This document shows, in pieces, positions 1-5,615 of a DNA stretch of 5,619 bases. This stretch comes from Clostridia bacterium (lineage in GTDB: Bacteria > Bacillota > Clostridia > Christensenellales > Borkfalkiaceae), in NCBI GenBank assembly GCA_017646945.1, contig JAGCLN010000057.1, positions 1 through 5,619 on the forward strand. Direction: 5' to 3'. Within the stretch, counting starts at the first letter, position 1, and each line of letters begins with the position of its first letter. The notes under the pieces were generated by a model. The model had not been told where the DNA came from. It made no database searches and was given only the letters and a program-made list of their open reading frames with translations. The position numbers and the translations under genes are program-made.

Positions 1-95
1 GCGTTACTGCGACTTTTTAACATCTCGATGACCAACAAGGTCTATCTCGCCGTTAAAAAATCTTGTGCCTTGTCTTGCTTGTTTCTAACGTCTTA
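1..95. repeat. Structured interspersed repeat, copy 1 (possibly cut by window edge)
   Basis: This stretch aligns with 5520-5615 in the same orientation, with one single-base gap and 59 of 95 positions identical by hand count. The first ten bases (GCGTTACTGC) are identical, and 71-95 match at 20 of 25. It folds into a two-tier hairpin. The outer stem is 14-21 with 52-59 (TTTTTAAC/GTTAAAAA, 8 perfect pairs). The inner stem is 27-33 with 39-46, with a five-base loop (34-38) and one bulged base (T43). The second copy keeps the same fold with different bases, so the structure appears to be selected. No protein-coding signal is seen: the opposite strand read in frame hits a stop, and differences between copies are not concentrated at third codon positions. 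I do not recognise a named family. Confidence 0.75.
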
Positions 96-177
96 AAAAA
101 TCACGTTGAACAAACTTTGAGTTTGTCATAGATTAAAAAATCTCCCTAAAAAACTTTAACCTATTTAAATTCAATAA
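96..177. other. Gene-free spacer with small hairpin and A-tract words
   Basis: There is no gene or SD-plus-start combination here. The word TTAAAAAATC occurs at 93-102 and 133-142, following one at 53-62 inside the repeat, so the spacing is exactly 40 bases each time. A short hairpin lies at 107-128: ACAAAC (110-115) pairs with GTTTGT (121-126) around the loop TTTGA, and two more pairs form beyond a bulged A109. Function is unknown. Confidence 0.45.
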
Positions 178-203
178 AAAACAGGTACGAGCGTACCTGT
201 TTT
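178..203 (-). terminator. Intrinsic terminator of the trkA-trkH operon, probably bidirectional
   Basis: A perfect 11-bp stem (178-188 with 193-203, core ACAGGTAC/GTACCTGT) closes on a four-base loop (GAGC). It starts three bases after the trkH stop codon. Read on the minus strand it is followed by a run of six U (from A176-181), the classic rho-independent layout. On the plus strand it ends in TTTT, so it may also stop transcription arriving from the left. Confidence 0.92.
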
Positions 204-206
204 AAA

Positions 207-1649
207 TTATCTTTTTTTCCAAGTGGTTGGAATCATAAGTAATAATAACGGATAAATTTCAAGTCTGCCAAGTAGCATCGTGATAGATAAAACTATCTTT
301 GAAAAACCGTTAAATACAGAGTAGTTTGCCATAGGTCCTGCCGAGCCGAACGCAGGGCCGATGTTGTTAAAGCAAGAGATAACCGCCGAAACCGTTGTTT
401 CAAAATCTAAACCGTTAAACGATAGTAAAATCGTTATTGCGATAAGGCATACGAAATAAATTGTAAAATAAGTTCCTATTCCGTTAGAAACCGATTCGTC
501 AACCTTTTCACCTTCAAGCTTGATAACCGTAACGGTGTTCGGGTGAAGAAGTTTAGTAAGTTCCGCCTTAATCTTTTTAAACGCAAGTATTACCCTTGAT
601 ACTTTTAAACCGCCCGCCGTTGAACCCGCGCAACCGCCGATGAAAGCGAGTGTTAAAAGAACGATTTTAGATAGTGTGGGCCAAGTGTTGAAATCCGCGC
701 TTGAAAAACCCGTTGTGGTAATAATTGCTGAAGTTTGGAAAGTTGAAGCTCTTATGGCGCTTGAAAAACTGTTGTAAATAGGGTAGATATTGATAGTAAT
801 AAGCGTTATTGCCGATAAAACTATTATGAAATAAGTTTTAAGTTCGGTACTTTTAAAGCATACACCTATCTTTTTAAGCAAAATCAAGTAGTAAAGGTTA
901 AAGTTTACGCCGTAAAGTAGCATAAAGATTGCTAATACCCATTGAATATAGGGGGAATAAGAAACGATACTGTCGTCTTTAATACCGAAACCGCCGGTAC
1001 CTGCCGTGCCGAAAGCGTGGGTTAAACTTTCAAATAAGTCCATACCGCCGGCGAGTAAAAACACCGTTAAAATAAGCGTTAAACCGATGTAGATAAGATA
1101 GAGTATCTTAGCCGTATCTTTTGCGCGCGGAACGAGTTTGCTAACGATAGGGCCGGGCATTTCCGCCTTTAAAATGTGAATAGGTCTGTCGGTAGTTTTA
1201 CTCGTTATAGCCATAATGAAAACGAGCACGCCCATACCGCCTATAAAGTGAGAAAAACTTCGCCACATTAAAAGGCCTTTGCTCATACCTTCAACGCTTT
1301 CAAGGATAGATGCGCCGGTCGTTGTAAAACCGCTAACCGTTTCAAAGAAAGCATCGATAAACGAAGTTACTTCACCGCTTAAAACGAAGGGAACAGCGCC
1401 TATTAGCGAAACCACAATCCAAGTTAGAGAAACCGTAATAAGCCCGTCCTTAGAGTAAAAGTGCTTATCTTCGTCTTTTATAAATTTTTGTAATACGTGC
1501 GCAACCGTAAAAGAAACGGCCATAGTTATCAAGAAAGCGTAAAAGCAATCTTCCTTGTAAAAGAGCGCTGTGAGAAGCGGAACTATCATCAGCGCCGCTT
1601 CAATCTTGATAACTTTAAGCACGGTTGAGAAAATCAGTTTGTAATTCAT
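207..1649 (-). CDS. trkH: TrkH-family potassium uptake channel subunit
   Basis: This is the membrane pore subunit of a Trk/Ktr-type potassium uptake system, moving K+ across the cytoplasmic membrane under control of the NAD-binding partner encoded just upstream (trkA). The 480-residue product is strongly hydrophobic and shows the fourfold TrkH architecture with a filter glycine in each pore loop: SGFTTTGAS (about 106-114), GTAGTGGFG (about 214-222), TTGFSS (about 312-317) and NNIGPAFGSAG (about 428-438). Other family signatures are HFIGGMG (134-140), GGCAGSTAGGLK (338-349) and the C-terminal LLGRLEIYP. Length is normal for TrkH. I chose the ATG at 1649 because clostridial TrkH proteins typically begin MNYK. 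A TTG at 1655, overlapping the trkA stop, is an alternative start adding two residues. Only two bases separate the trkA stop from this ATG and the SD is weak (AGGT), so translation is probably coupled to trkA. KtrB is a less likely name because of the two-RCK partner. Confidence 0.95.
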   Translation of the reverse strand: MNYKLIFSTVLKVIKIEAALMIVPLLTALFYKEDCFYAFLITMAVSFTVAHVLQKFIKDEDKHFYSKDGLITVSLTWIVVSLIGAVPFVLSGEVTSFIDAFFETVSGFTTTGASILESVEGMSKGLLMWRSFSHFIGGMGVLVFIMAITSKTTDRPIHILKAEMPGPIVSKLVPRAKDTAKILYLIYIGLTLILTVFLLAGGMDLFESLTHAFGTAGTGGFGIKDDSIVSYSPYIQWVLAIFMLLYGVNFNLYYLILLKKIGVCFKSTELKTYFIIVLSAITLITINIYPIYNSFSSAIRASTFQTSAIITTTGFSSADFNTWPTLSKIVLLTLAFIGGCAGSTAGGLKVSRVILAFKKIKAELTKLLHPNTVTVIKLEGEKVDESVSNGIGTYFTIYFVCLIAITILLSFNGLDFETTVSAVISCFNNIGPAFGSAGPMANYSVFNGFSKIVLSITMLLGRLEIYPLLLLMIPTTWKKR

Positions 1650-1651
1650 AA

Positions 1652-3010
1652 TCAACCTATAACGTCTACCAAGTCGTAAACGGTCTTACCTGCCGTTATT
1701 ATGATAACTTTGTCACCTATACGGAACACGTCTTCACCGCAGGGAATAATCGTTTCGCTACCGCGAACGATACCTGCAACTAAAACGTCGTTTCTAATGT
1801 TTAAATCTTTAATGGGAACGTTGGTGTGTTTAAAACTGTGAAGAATTTTAAACTCAGCCGCTTCCGCCGTGCCGTCGAATAAGCGGTAAAGCGTTTCAAT
1901 CTTACTGTTTTTAGAACTTTCAAGCGCGCGCGCATAACTTACGATAAGGTCTGCAACGAGATGCTTGGGCGATATAGCCGTATCGAGTTCAAGTTCTTTA
2001 GAAAGCGATAAAATTTCTTCGCTTTTAATTTTGGTTATCGTTTTGGGAACGGATTTATTCTTGGCGAAAATGCTCATTAAAACGTTGTCTTCATCTTTTC
2101 CGGTAAGGGCGATAAACGCGTCCGTATTCAAAATGCCCTCTTCAACGAGAAGTTCTTGGTTGATGCCGTTTCCGTTAACTATCGTCGCCTTGTCGAGTTT
2201 TTCGGCAAATTGAATACACTTTTGTTCGTCCTTATCGATAACCTTAACGGAATTTTTAGCGTCTAATAAAAGCGTTGCCAAGTAATGCGCTATTCTACTT
2301 GCGCCGATTATCATTATCGAATTGATAGGCTTTTGTTCAAAGCCGAACATTTTTAAAAGGGAAGGCGCGTCCGCCTTAGACGTAAATAAGCCTATTTTGT
2401 CCCCAGCGTTAATGGTGAAAGAGCCGTTGGGAATATAAACCTTTCCGTCGCGCTCAACTAAGCATACCAAGAACTTGTAAGGCGATTTTTTTCTAAGTTC
2501 AAAAAGCGGAGTTCCTAAAACCTTAGAGTTTTCAAGCGCTTCGATTTCAATCATTTCCATTTCCGATGCAGAGAACGTTTCAACGTTGGTTGCAGACGGA
2601 AGATTTAAAATATTAAAGAGCGTTTGAGCGGTGAGTTGCTCGGGGTTAATGGTAATAGATAAACCGAGTTCGTCTTTAACGAAATCAAAACTCTTGTTGT
2701 TATATTCCGAATTTCTAATTCTCGCCACCGTGTTGGGTGTGCCCATTTTTTTAGCAACGAAACAAGCGAGCATATTGTACTCGTCTGAAGAAGTGATAGA
2801 AATAAACAAGTCGGCGTTTTTAGCGCCCGCTTCTTCTAAAATTTCGATGCTTGCACCGTTACCGCAAATAGTCAAAACGTCAAACCTATTAGAAACTTCG
2901 CGTGTGACTTGGGGGTCGGTATCGATAACAACGATATCGTGTTTTTCTTTTATTAAACTTTGAAGTATGGCTGTACCAACGTTGCCACAGCCGGATAAAA
3001 TAACTTTCAT
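1652..3010 (-). CDS. trkA: TrkA, NAD-binding regulatory subunit of potassium uptake
   Basis: This cytoplasmic gating subunit binds nucleotide and attaches to TrkH to control K+ flux. The 452-residue product has the duplicated layout of full-length TrkA (about 450-460 residues): RCK_N (1-120), RCK_C (about 140-222), then a second RCK_N (230-345) and RCK_C (about 370-452). The first Rossmann motif is GCGNVG (7-12) with the β2 acid in VVIDTD (D30) and GNG at 50-52. The second is degenerate, IIGASRIA (234-241), but keeps VIDKD (D259) and NGNG (279-282). I chose the ATG at 3010 because the protein then begins MKVILSGCGNVG directly at the first β-strand, and AAGGA sits five bases upstream. An earlier in-frame start at 3052 would add 14 residues with no family counterpart and would begin inside the promoter. 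It is the first gene of a two-gene operon with trkH. Confidence 0.95.
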   Translation of the reverse strand: MKVILSGCGNVGTAILQSLIKEKHDIVVIDTDPQVTREVSNRFDVLTICGNGASIEILEEAGAKNADLFISITSSDEYNMLACFVAKKMGTPNTVARIRNSEYNNKSFDFVKDELGLSITINPEQLTAQTLFNILNLPSATNVETFSASEMEMIEIEALENSKVLGTPLFELRKKSPYKFLVCLVERDGKVYIPNGSFTINAGDKIGLFTSKADAPSLLKMFGFEQKPINSIMIIGASRIAHYLATLLLDAKNSVKVIDKDEQKCIQFAEKLDKATIVNGNGINQELLVEEGILNTDAFIALTGKDEDNVLMSIFAKNKSVPKTITKIKSEEILSLSKELELDTAISPKHLVADLIVSYARALESSKNSKIETLYRLFDGTAEAAEFKILHSFKHTNVPIKDLNIRNDVLVAGIVRGSETIIPCGEDVFRIGDKVIIITAGKTVYDLVDVIG

Positions 3011-3042
3011 AAAAATCCTTTTTAGGCGGTTGCCTTTATCAT

Positions 3043-3071
3043 ATAATACCACTATTTTTTAAAAATGACAA
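3043..3071 (-). promoter_or_regulatory. Sigma-A promoter for trkA-trkH
   Basis: On the minus strand, TTGTCA (3071-3066) and TATTAT (3048-3043) are separated by exactly 17 bases. Transcription should begin near 3036, giving a leader of only about 25 bases before the trkA ATG at 3010. A four-pair hairpin (AGGC-AACC-GCCT, 3024-3035) fits in it. That is too short for the c-di-AMP (ydaO) riboswitch that controls some potassium transporters, so no riboswitch is present here. Confidence 0.8.
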
Positions 3072-3160
3072 ATATTTTTGTAAATTGACTAAAAAGAGAG
3101 CGCTTCTTTATCCCTATATATATAAAAGGCAAAAAAAATTAAAAAAGTGGTTAAAATTCG

Positions 3161-3189
3161 TTGACAAGGCGAACGCAATAGGTTAGAAT
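3161..3189 (+). promoter_or_regulatory. Strong sigma-A promoter for rpmG-secE-nusG-rplKA
   Basis: A perfect -35 box TTGACA (3161-3166), a 17-base spacer and the -10 box TAGAAT (3184-3189). The expected start is near 3196. The region just upstream (about 3129-3156) is almost all A and T, with A-tracts that could act as an UP element, as expected for a heavily expressed ribosomal operon. It is divergent from the trkA promoter, with about 90 bases between the two -35 boxes. Confidence 0.88.
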
Positions 3190-3193
3190 AAGA

Positions 3194-3226
3194 TAGCACT
3201 CCGAAAAACTGGGGTGTTAATTTTTT
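3194..3226 (+). promoter_or_regulatory. Leader hairpin plus U-tract before rpmG
   Basis: CACTCC (3197-3202) pairs with GGGGTG (3211-3216) around an eight-base loop, with one G-U pair. Three further pairs (3194-3196 with 3217-3219, one of them G-U) are possible. T-rich sequence with a six-T run (3221-3226) follows. The hairpin begins at the predicted transcription start. It could be a 5' stabilising stem, or a weak intrinsic terminator/attenuator in front of rpmG. The second role is only inferred from shape. Confidence 0.5.
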
Positions 3227-3243
3227 AGGATGGAATTAAAAAA

Positions 3244-3405
3244 ATGGCAAAAGGTAATGCAGTTAGAATAACTCTTGCTTGTACTGAATGCAAGCAAAGA
3301 AATTATGACGTTTACAAGAACAAGAAGAACACGCCCGACAGAATTGAACTTAACAAATATTGTCCCTTCTGCAAAAAACACACTGCTCATAAAGAAACTA
3401 AGTAA
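3244..3405 (+). CDS. rpmG: 50S ribosomal protein bL33 (four-cysteine zinc-ribbon form)
   Basis: This is a small protein of the large ribosomal subunit, located near the E site. The 53-residue product starts MAKGNAVRITLACTEC and ends HTAHKETK, matching bL33 in length and sequence. Two CxxC pairs are intact (C13/C16 and C40/C43), so this is the zinc-binding (C+) form and not the zinc-independent paralog made under zinc starvation. The SD is AGGATGG (3227-3233), ten bases before the ATG. It is the first gene after the strong promoter and is followed 33 bases later by secE. rpmG-secE-nusG is a common arrangement in Firmicutes, although a tRNA-Trp often found in this region in other bacteria is absent. 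Confidence 0.95.
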   Translation: MAKGNAVRITLACTECKQRNYDVYKNKKNTPDRIELNKYCPFCKKHTAHKETK

Positions 3406-3438
3406 TATCTAAGTTGTAGTGTTTTTAAAAGGTGTAAA

Positions 3439-3696
3439 ATGAAAGAAAAGAAAGTTAAAGTTGAAGAAAAGAAAGTTCAACCTAAAAGTGATAAGCCCAA
3501 TATCTTTAAGCGTATCGGCAAAAAACTTAAGGAAGTATTTTCTGAAATAAAGAAAGTATCTTGGCCCGATAAGAGCAAAGTTATCAAGCAAACGTCAGTA
3601 GTAATCGGCGTTGTGCTTTGCTTTATGGTGGTATTGCTTTTAATTGACTTAGGTCTTGGTGAATTACTTAAACTTTTAACTTCTACTATTGCGTAA
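3439..3696 (+). CDS. secE: Preprotein translocase subunit SecE
   Basis: This is the essential small membrane subunit of the SecYEG channel, clamping SecY during protein export. The 85-residue product has a lysine-rich cytoplasmic N-terminal extension (1-20), an amphipathic helix with the family signature FSEIKKVSWPDKSKV (34-48, with the diagnostic SWP at 41-43) and a single membrane segment (about 52-70, SVVIGVVLCFMVVLLL). This is the one-TM form usual outside enteric bacteria. AAAGGTG (3428-3434) is the SD, four bases before the ATG, which is rather tight. The gene lies between rpmG and nusG, the standard context, and shares their promoter. The A-rich N-terminal codons agree with the Lys/Glu content and are not evidence of a frameshift. 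Confidence 0.95.
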   Translation: MKEKKVKVEEKKVQPKSDKPNIFKRIGKKLKEVFSEIKKVSWPDKSKVIKQTSVVIGVVLCFMVVLLLIDLGLGELLKLLTSTIA

Positions 3697-3711
3697 GTGA
3701 GGAGCTTGGCT

Positions 3712-4233
3712 ATGGCAGAAGTTGCAAAGTGGTACGTTGTTCATACCAATACCGGTTATGAAGCGATGGTTAAAAACACCTTGGAAAAATTGATTGAGAA
3801 CAGTAACTTACAAGAACGCGTTCTTGAAATCAAAATTCCTATGGAACAAACCATTGAAGAGAAAGCAAATGGCAAGAAGAAAGTTGTTCTTCGTAAAATA
3901 TTGCCCTGCTACGTGTTTATTAAACTCGTATACTCAAACGAACTTTGGTATCTTATTACCAACACTCGTGGCGTAACGGGTTTCGTAGGTCCGCAGGGTA
4001 AAGCAGTTCCCCTTACCGAAGAAGAAGTTAAGCGTATGCGCCTTGAAGACAGGGTTGAAGACGTTGACTTTGTTAAGGGTGATAACGTTCAAATCGTATC
4101 AGGCCCGCTCGATGGTTTTATCGGCGTAGTGCTTGACCTTAACGATGCTTCTCAAAAAGCAAAAGTTAAAGTTGCTATGTTTGATACGGAAACGGAAGTT
4201 GAAGTAGAATACGTTCAACTCAAAAAAGTTTAA
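3712..4233 (+). CDS. nusG: Transcription termination/antitermination protein NusG
   Basis: NusG binds RNA polymerase across the clamp, modulates pausing and links transcription to Rho or the ribosome. The 173-residue product has the NGN domain (about 5-108; KWYVVHTNTGYE at 6-17, then LPCYVFIK and NTRGVTGFVG at 84-93) and a C-terminal KOW domain (about 121-173; VQIVSGPLDGFIGVV at 126-140). Length is normal. I chose the ATG at 3712 because GAGGAG (3699-3704) sits seven bases upstream. The in-frame GTG at 3697, abutting the secE stop, would add five residues (MRSLA) and place its own start within the SD. The gap to secE is 15 bases. An 88-base gap carrying an L1-binding leader separates it from rplK. 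Confidence 0.96.
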   Translation: MAEVAKWYVVHTNTGYEAMVKNTLEKLIENSNLQERVLEIKIPMEQTIEEKANGKKKVVLRKILPCYVFIKLVYSNELWYLITNTRGVTGFVGPQGKAVPLTEEEVKRMRLEDRVEDVDFVKGDNVQIVSGPLDGFIGVVLDLNDASQKAKVKVAMFDTETEVEVEYVQLKKV

Positions 4234-4259
4234 TAAGGCTAGTCACCTATTAAAATAAT

Positions 4260-4303
4260 GTGGGAGAGGCGTTAAATTTTTAATGGCGCCACGCGAATAC
4301 CAC
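4260..4303 (+). promoter_or_regulatory. Ribosomal protein L1-binding leader upstream of rplK
   Basis: The RNA reads GUGGGAGA (4260-4267), then a stem GGCG (4268-4271)/CGCC (4287-4290), then ACGCG and AAUACCAC (4296-4303). GUGG pairs with CCAC to close the site. From memory, the L1-binding stalk (helices 76-77) of E. coli 23S rRNA has the same order: GGUGGGAG, a GGCU/AGCC stem, then GAAAUACCACC. The closing stem ends five bases before the rplK SD (GGAGG, 4308-4312), so L1 binding would hinder initiation. This is the known mechanism of L1 feedback control of the L11-L1 operon. Confidence 0.85.
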
Positions 4304-4321
4304 CAATGGAGGAAATTTATT

Positions 4322-4747
4322 ATGGCTAAAAAAGTTACCGCTGTAGTTAAATTACAGTTACAAGCAGGCAAGGCAACCCCAGGCCCGCCCGTTGGTTCAA
4401 CGTTAGGACCTTACGGTATTAACTTACCCGGATTCACTAAAGAATTCAACGCGAAGACTCAAGATAAGTTAGGCTACGTTATTCCCGTAGTTATTACTAT
4501 TTATCAAGATCGTTCGTTCACTTTTATTCTTAAGACCCCCCCTGCGCCGGAACTTATCAAGAAGGCGTGCGGTATAGAAACTGCAAGTGCAACACCCAAC
4601 AAGAACAAAGTTTCAAAACTTACCAAGGCTCAAGTTGAGGAAATTGCTAAAATCAAGATGGTAGATACTAATGCTAACACTCTTGAAGCGTGCATGAGCA
4701 TGATCGCCGGTACTGCAAGAAGTATGGGCGTTACCGTAGAAGACTAA
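4322..4747 (+). CDS. rplK: 50S ribosomal protein uL11
   Basis: uL11 binds the GTPase-associated centre of 23S rRNA, forms the base of the L7/L12 stalk region and is the target area of thiopeptide antibiotics. The 141-residue product has the usual length. The N-terminal domain (about 1-70) contains PGPPVGSTLGPYGIN (20-34) and the C-terminal RNA-binding domain ends NTLEACMSMIAGTARSMGVTVED. I chose the ATG at 4322 because MAKKVTAVVKLQL is the conserved start and GGAGG lies nine bases upstream. An in-frame ATG at 4283 falls inside the L1-binding hairpin and would add 13 unrelated residues. The proline-rich loop is unusual: S26 and P30 replace the commoner P and Q of the GPALGQ motif. Rest of the protein is typical. 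A 53-base gap with a second L1 site leads to rplA. Confidence 0.96.
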   Translation: MAKKVTAVVKLQLQAGKATPGPPVGSTLGPYGINLPGFTKEFNAKTQDKLGYVIPVVITIYQDRSFTFILKTPPAPELIKKACGIETASATPNKNKVSKLTKAQVEEIAKIKMVDTNANTLEACMSMIAGTARSMGVTVED

Positions 4748-4757
4748 TTAAAGGAGA

Positions 4758-4787
4758 GTGGGAGAGATTTTATCTCGTACGTACCAC
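4758..4787 (+). promoter_or_regulatory. Second L1-binding leader, upstream of rplA
   Basis: GUGG (4758-4761) pairs with CCAC (4784-4787). Inside is GAGAU (4764-4768) paired with AUCUC (4772-4776) around UUU, then GUACGU leading into ACCAC. The hallmark words GUGGGAG and UACCAC match both the rplK leader and the 23S L1 stalk, with a shorter inner helix. The closing stem stops one base before the SD AGGAGG (4789-4794), and the rplA ATG is at 4801. Bound L1 would therefore directly block its own initiation. Confidence 0.82.
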
Positions 4788-4800
4788 GAGGAGGTTTATA

Positions 4801-5487
4801 ATGAAATTCGGAAAAAAATACGCTGATAGTATTAAGGCGTTTGAAACAAGCAAACAGTATGACGTTAACGAAGCGATGGACGTTGTACTTGCAACTGCAA
4901 AGGCAAAATTCGATGAAACTATCGAATTCCACACCAAACTCGGTGTTGACCCCAAGCAAGCAGACCAACAAGTTAGAGGCGTTATCGTTCTTCCTAACGG
5001 TACTGGTAAAAACGTTAAAGTTTTAGTTATTGCTAAGGGTGAAAAGGCTGATATAGCAGAAAAAGCAGGCGCTGATTTCGTTGGCGCTGAAGAAATTATC
5101 GCTAAAATTCAAAGCGAAAACTGGTTCGATTACGACGTTGTTATCACCACCCCTGATATGATGGGTATGGTTGGTAGAATTGCAAGACTTTTAGGTCCTA
5201 AAGGCTTAATGCCCAATCCTAAGTCTGGTACCGTTACTATGGACGTTGAAAAAGCAATTAAAGACGTTAAGGCTGGTAAAGTAGAATACAGACTTGATAA
5301 GACTGCAGTTATTCACTGTTCAATCGGTAAAAAGTCTTTCGGTAAGGAAAAGCTTATTGAAAACTACAACGCTTTATTAGATGCTATCGTTAAAGCAAAA
5401 CCCGCTGCTGCAAAAGGTCAATACATTAAGAGTATTTCTTTAGCAAGCACTATGGGTCCTGGTGTTAAGGTTCAAGTTAAAAACTAA
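4801..5487 (+). CDS. rplA: 50S ribosomal protein uL1
   Basis: uL1 forms the mobile L1 stalk of the large subunit, which guides deacylated tRNA out of the E site. It is also the translational repressor of its own operon through leaders that copy its rRNA site. The 228-residue product has normal length: domain I is split between the N-terminal (about 1-68) and C-terminal (about 160-228) parts, with domain II inserted (about 69-159). The signature IARLLGPKGLMPNPKSGTVT is at about 123-142, and the C-terminus SLASTMGPGVKV is typical. I chose the ATG at 4801 because AGGAGG lies six bases upstream and MKFGKKY is a standard L1 start. A longer in-frame opening from 4690 runs through rplK and the leader and is spurious. 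No clear terminator follows, so the operon probably continues to rplJ-rplL beyond the window. Confidence 0.97.
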   Translation: MKFGKKYADSIKAFETSKQYDVNEAMDVVLATAKAKFDETIEFHTKLGVDPKQADQQVRGVIVLPNGTGKNVKVLVIAKGEKADIAEKAGADFVGAEEIIAKIQSENWFDYDVVITTPDMMGMVGRIARLLGPKGLMPNPKSGTVTMDVEKAIKDVKAGKVEYRLDKTAVIHCSIGKKSFGKEKLIENYNALLDAIVKAKPAAAKGQYIKSISLASTMGPGVKVQVKN

Positions 5488-5519
5488 TTTTTTTAATCCC
5501 TTATAAGCATCGTTATACT

Positions 5520-5615
5520 GCGTTACTGCTTCGGTTTTGCGACCATCACAACCAAAAAGGTTAGTATTGTCCGCAAATCCTTGCGAGTCTTGTCTAACTT
5601 GCTTCTAAGGTCCTA
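5520..5615. repeat. Structured interspersed repeat, copy 2 (may run off the window)
   Basis: This is the second copy of the element at 1-95, in the same orientation, starting with the identical GCGTTACTGC. The outer stem is GGTTTTGCG (5533-5541) with CGCAAATCC (5572-5580), eight pairs with one T-T mismatch. The inner hairpin is ACAACC (5548-5553) with GGTT and GT (5559-5562, 5564-5565), a five-A loop (5554-5558) and a bulged A5563 at the same place as T43 in copy 1. Just upstream, GTTATACTGC then GTTACTGC (5512-5529) is an imperfect tandem. This copy lies 3' of rplA, whereas copy 1 faces against trkH. The element is therefore not tied to the direction of its neighbouring gene. Confidence 0.75.

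Noticed and set aside
1..95. Remnant protein-coding gene on the minus strand of the repeat (both copies give D-x-R-x-K-x-D-K type peptides in the aligned frame)
   Set aside because: Copy 1 has an internal stop and copy 2 a stop near its end. Differences fall on first and second codon positions as much as third, and the stem covariation explains the conservation better.
1..177. CRISPR array
   Set aside because: Only three ten-base A-rich words recur, with no long direct repeat, and the spacing matches the repeat and spacer structure described instead.
1965..2963. Plus-strand open frames at 1965-2213 and 2631-2963
   Set aside because: They are antisense shadows of trkA, serine/leucine-rich, with no SD or family resemblance.
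3011..3042. c-di-AMP (ydaO) riboswitch in the trkA leader
   Set aside because: The leader from the predicted start to the ATG is only about 25 bases, far too short for that riboswitch.
3406..3438. tRNA-Trp between rpmG and secE
   Set aside because: The gap is only 33 bases and holds just the secE SD.
4283..4321. Upstream ATG start for rplK at 4283
   Set aside because: It lies inside the L1-binding hairpin, has no SD, and the added residues do not belong to L11.
4690..4800. Longer rplA start at 4690
   Set aside because: It overlaps rplK in another frame and reads through the leader and SD. The conserved MKFGKKY start at 4801 has a perfect SD.
5481..5497. Terminator after rplA
   Set aside because: The T-run at 5488-5494 can pair only with A-rich sequence at the gene end. 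There is no GC-containing stem.
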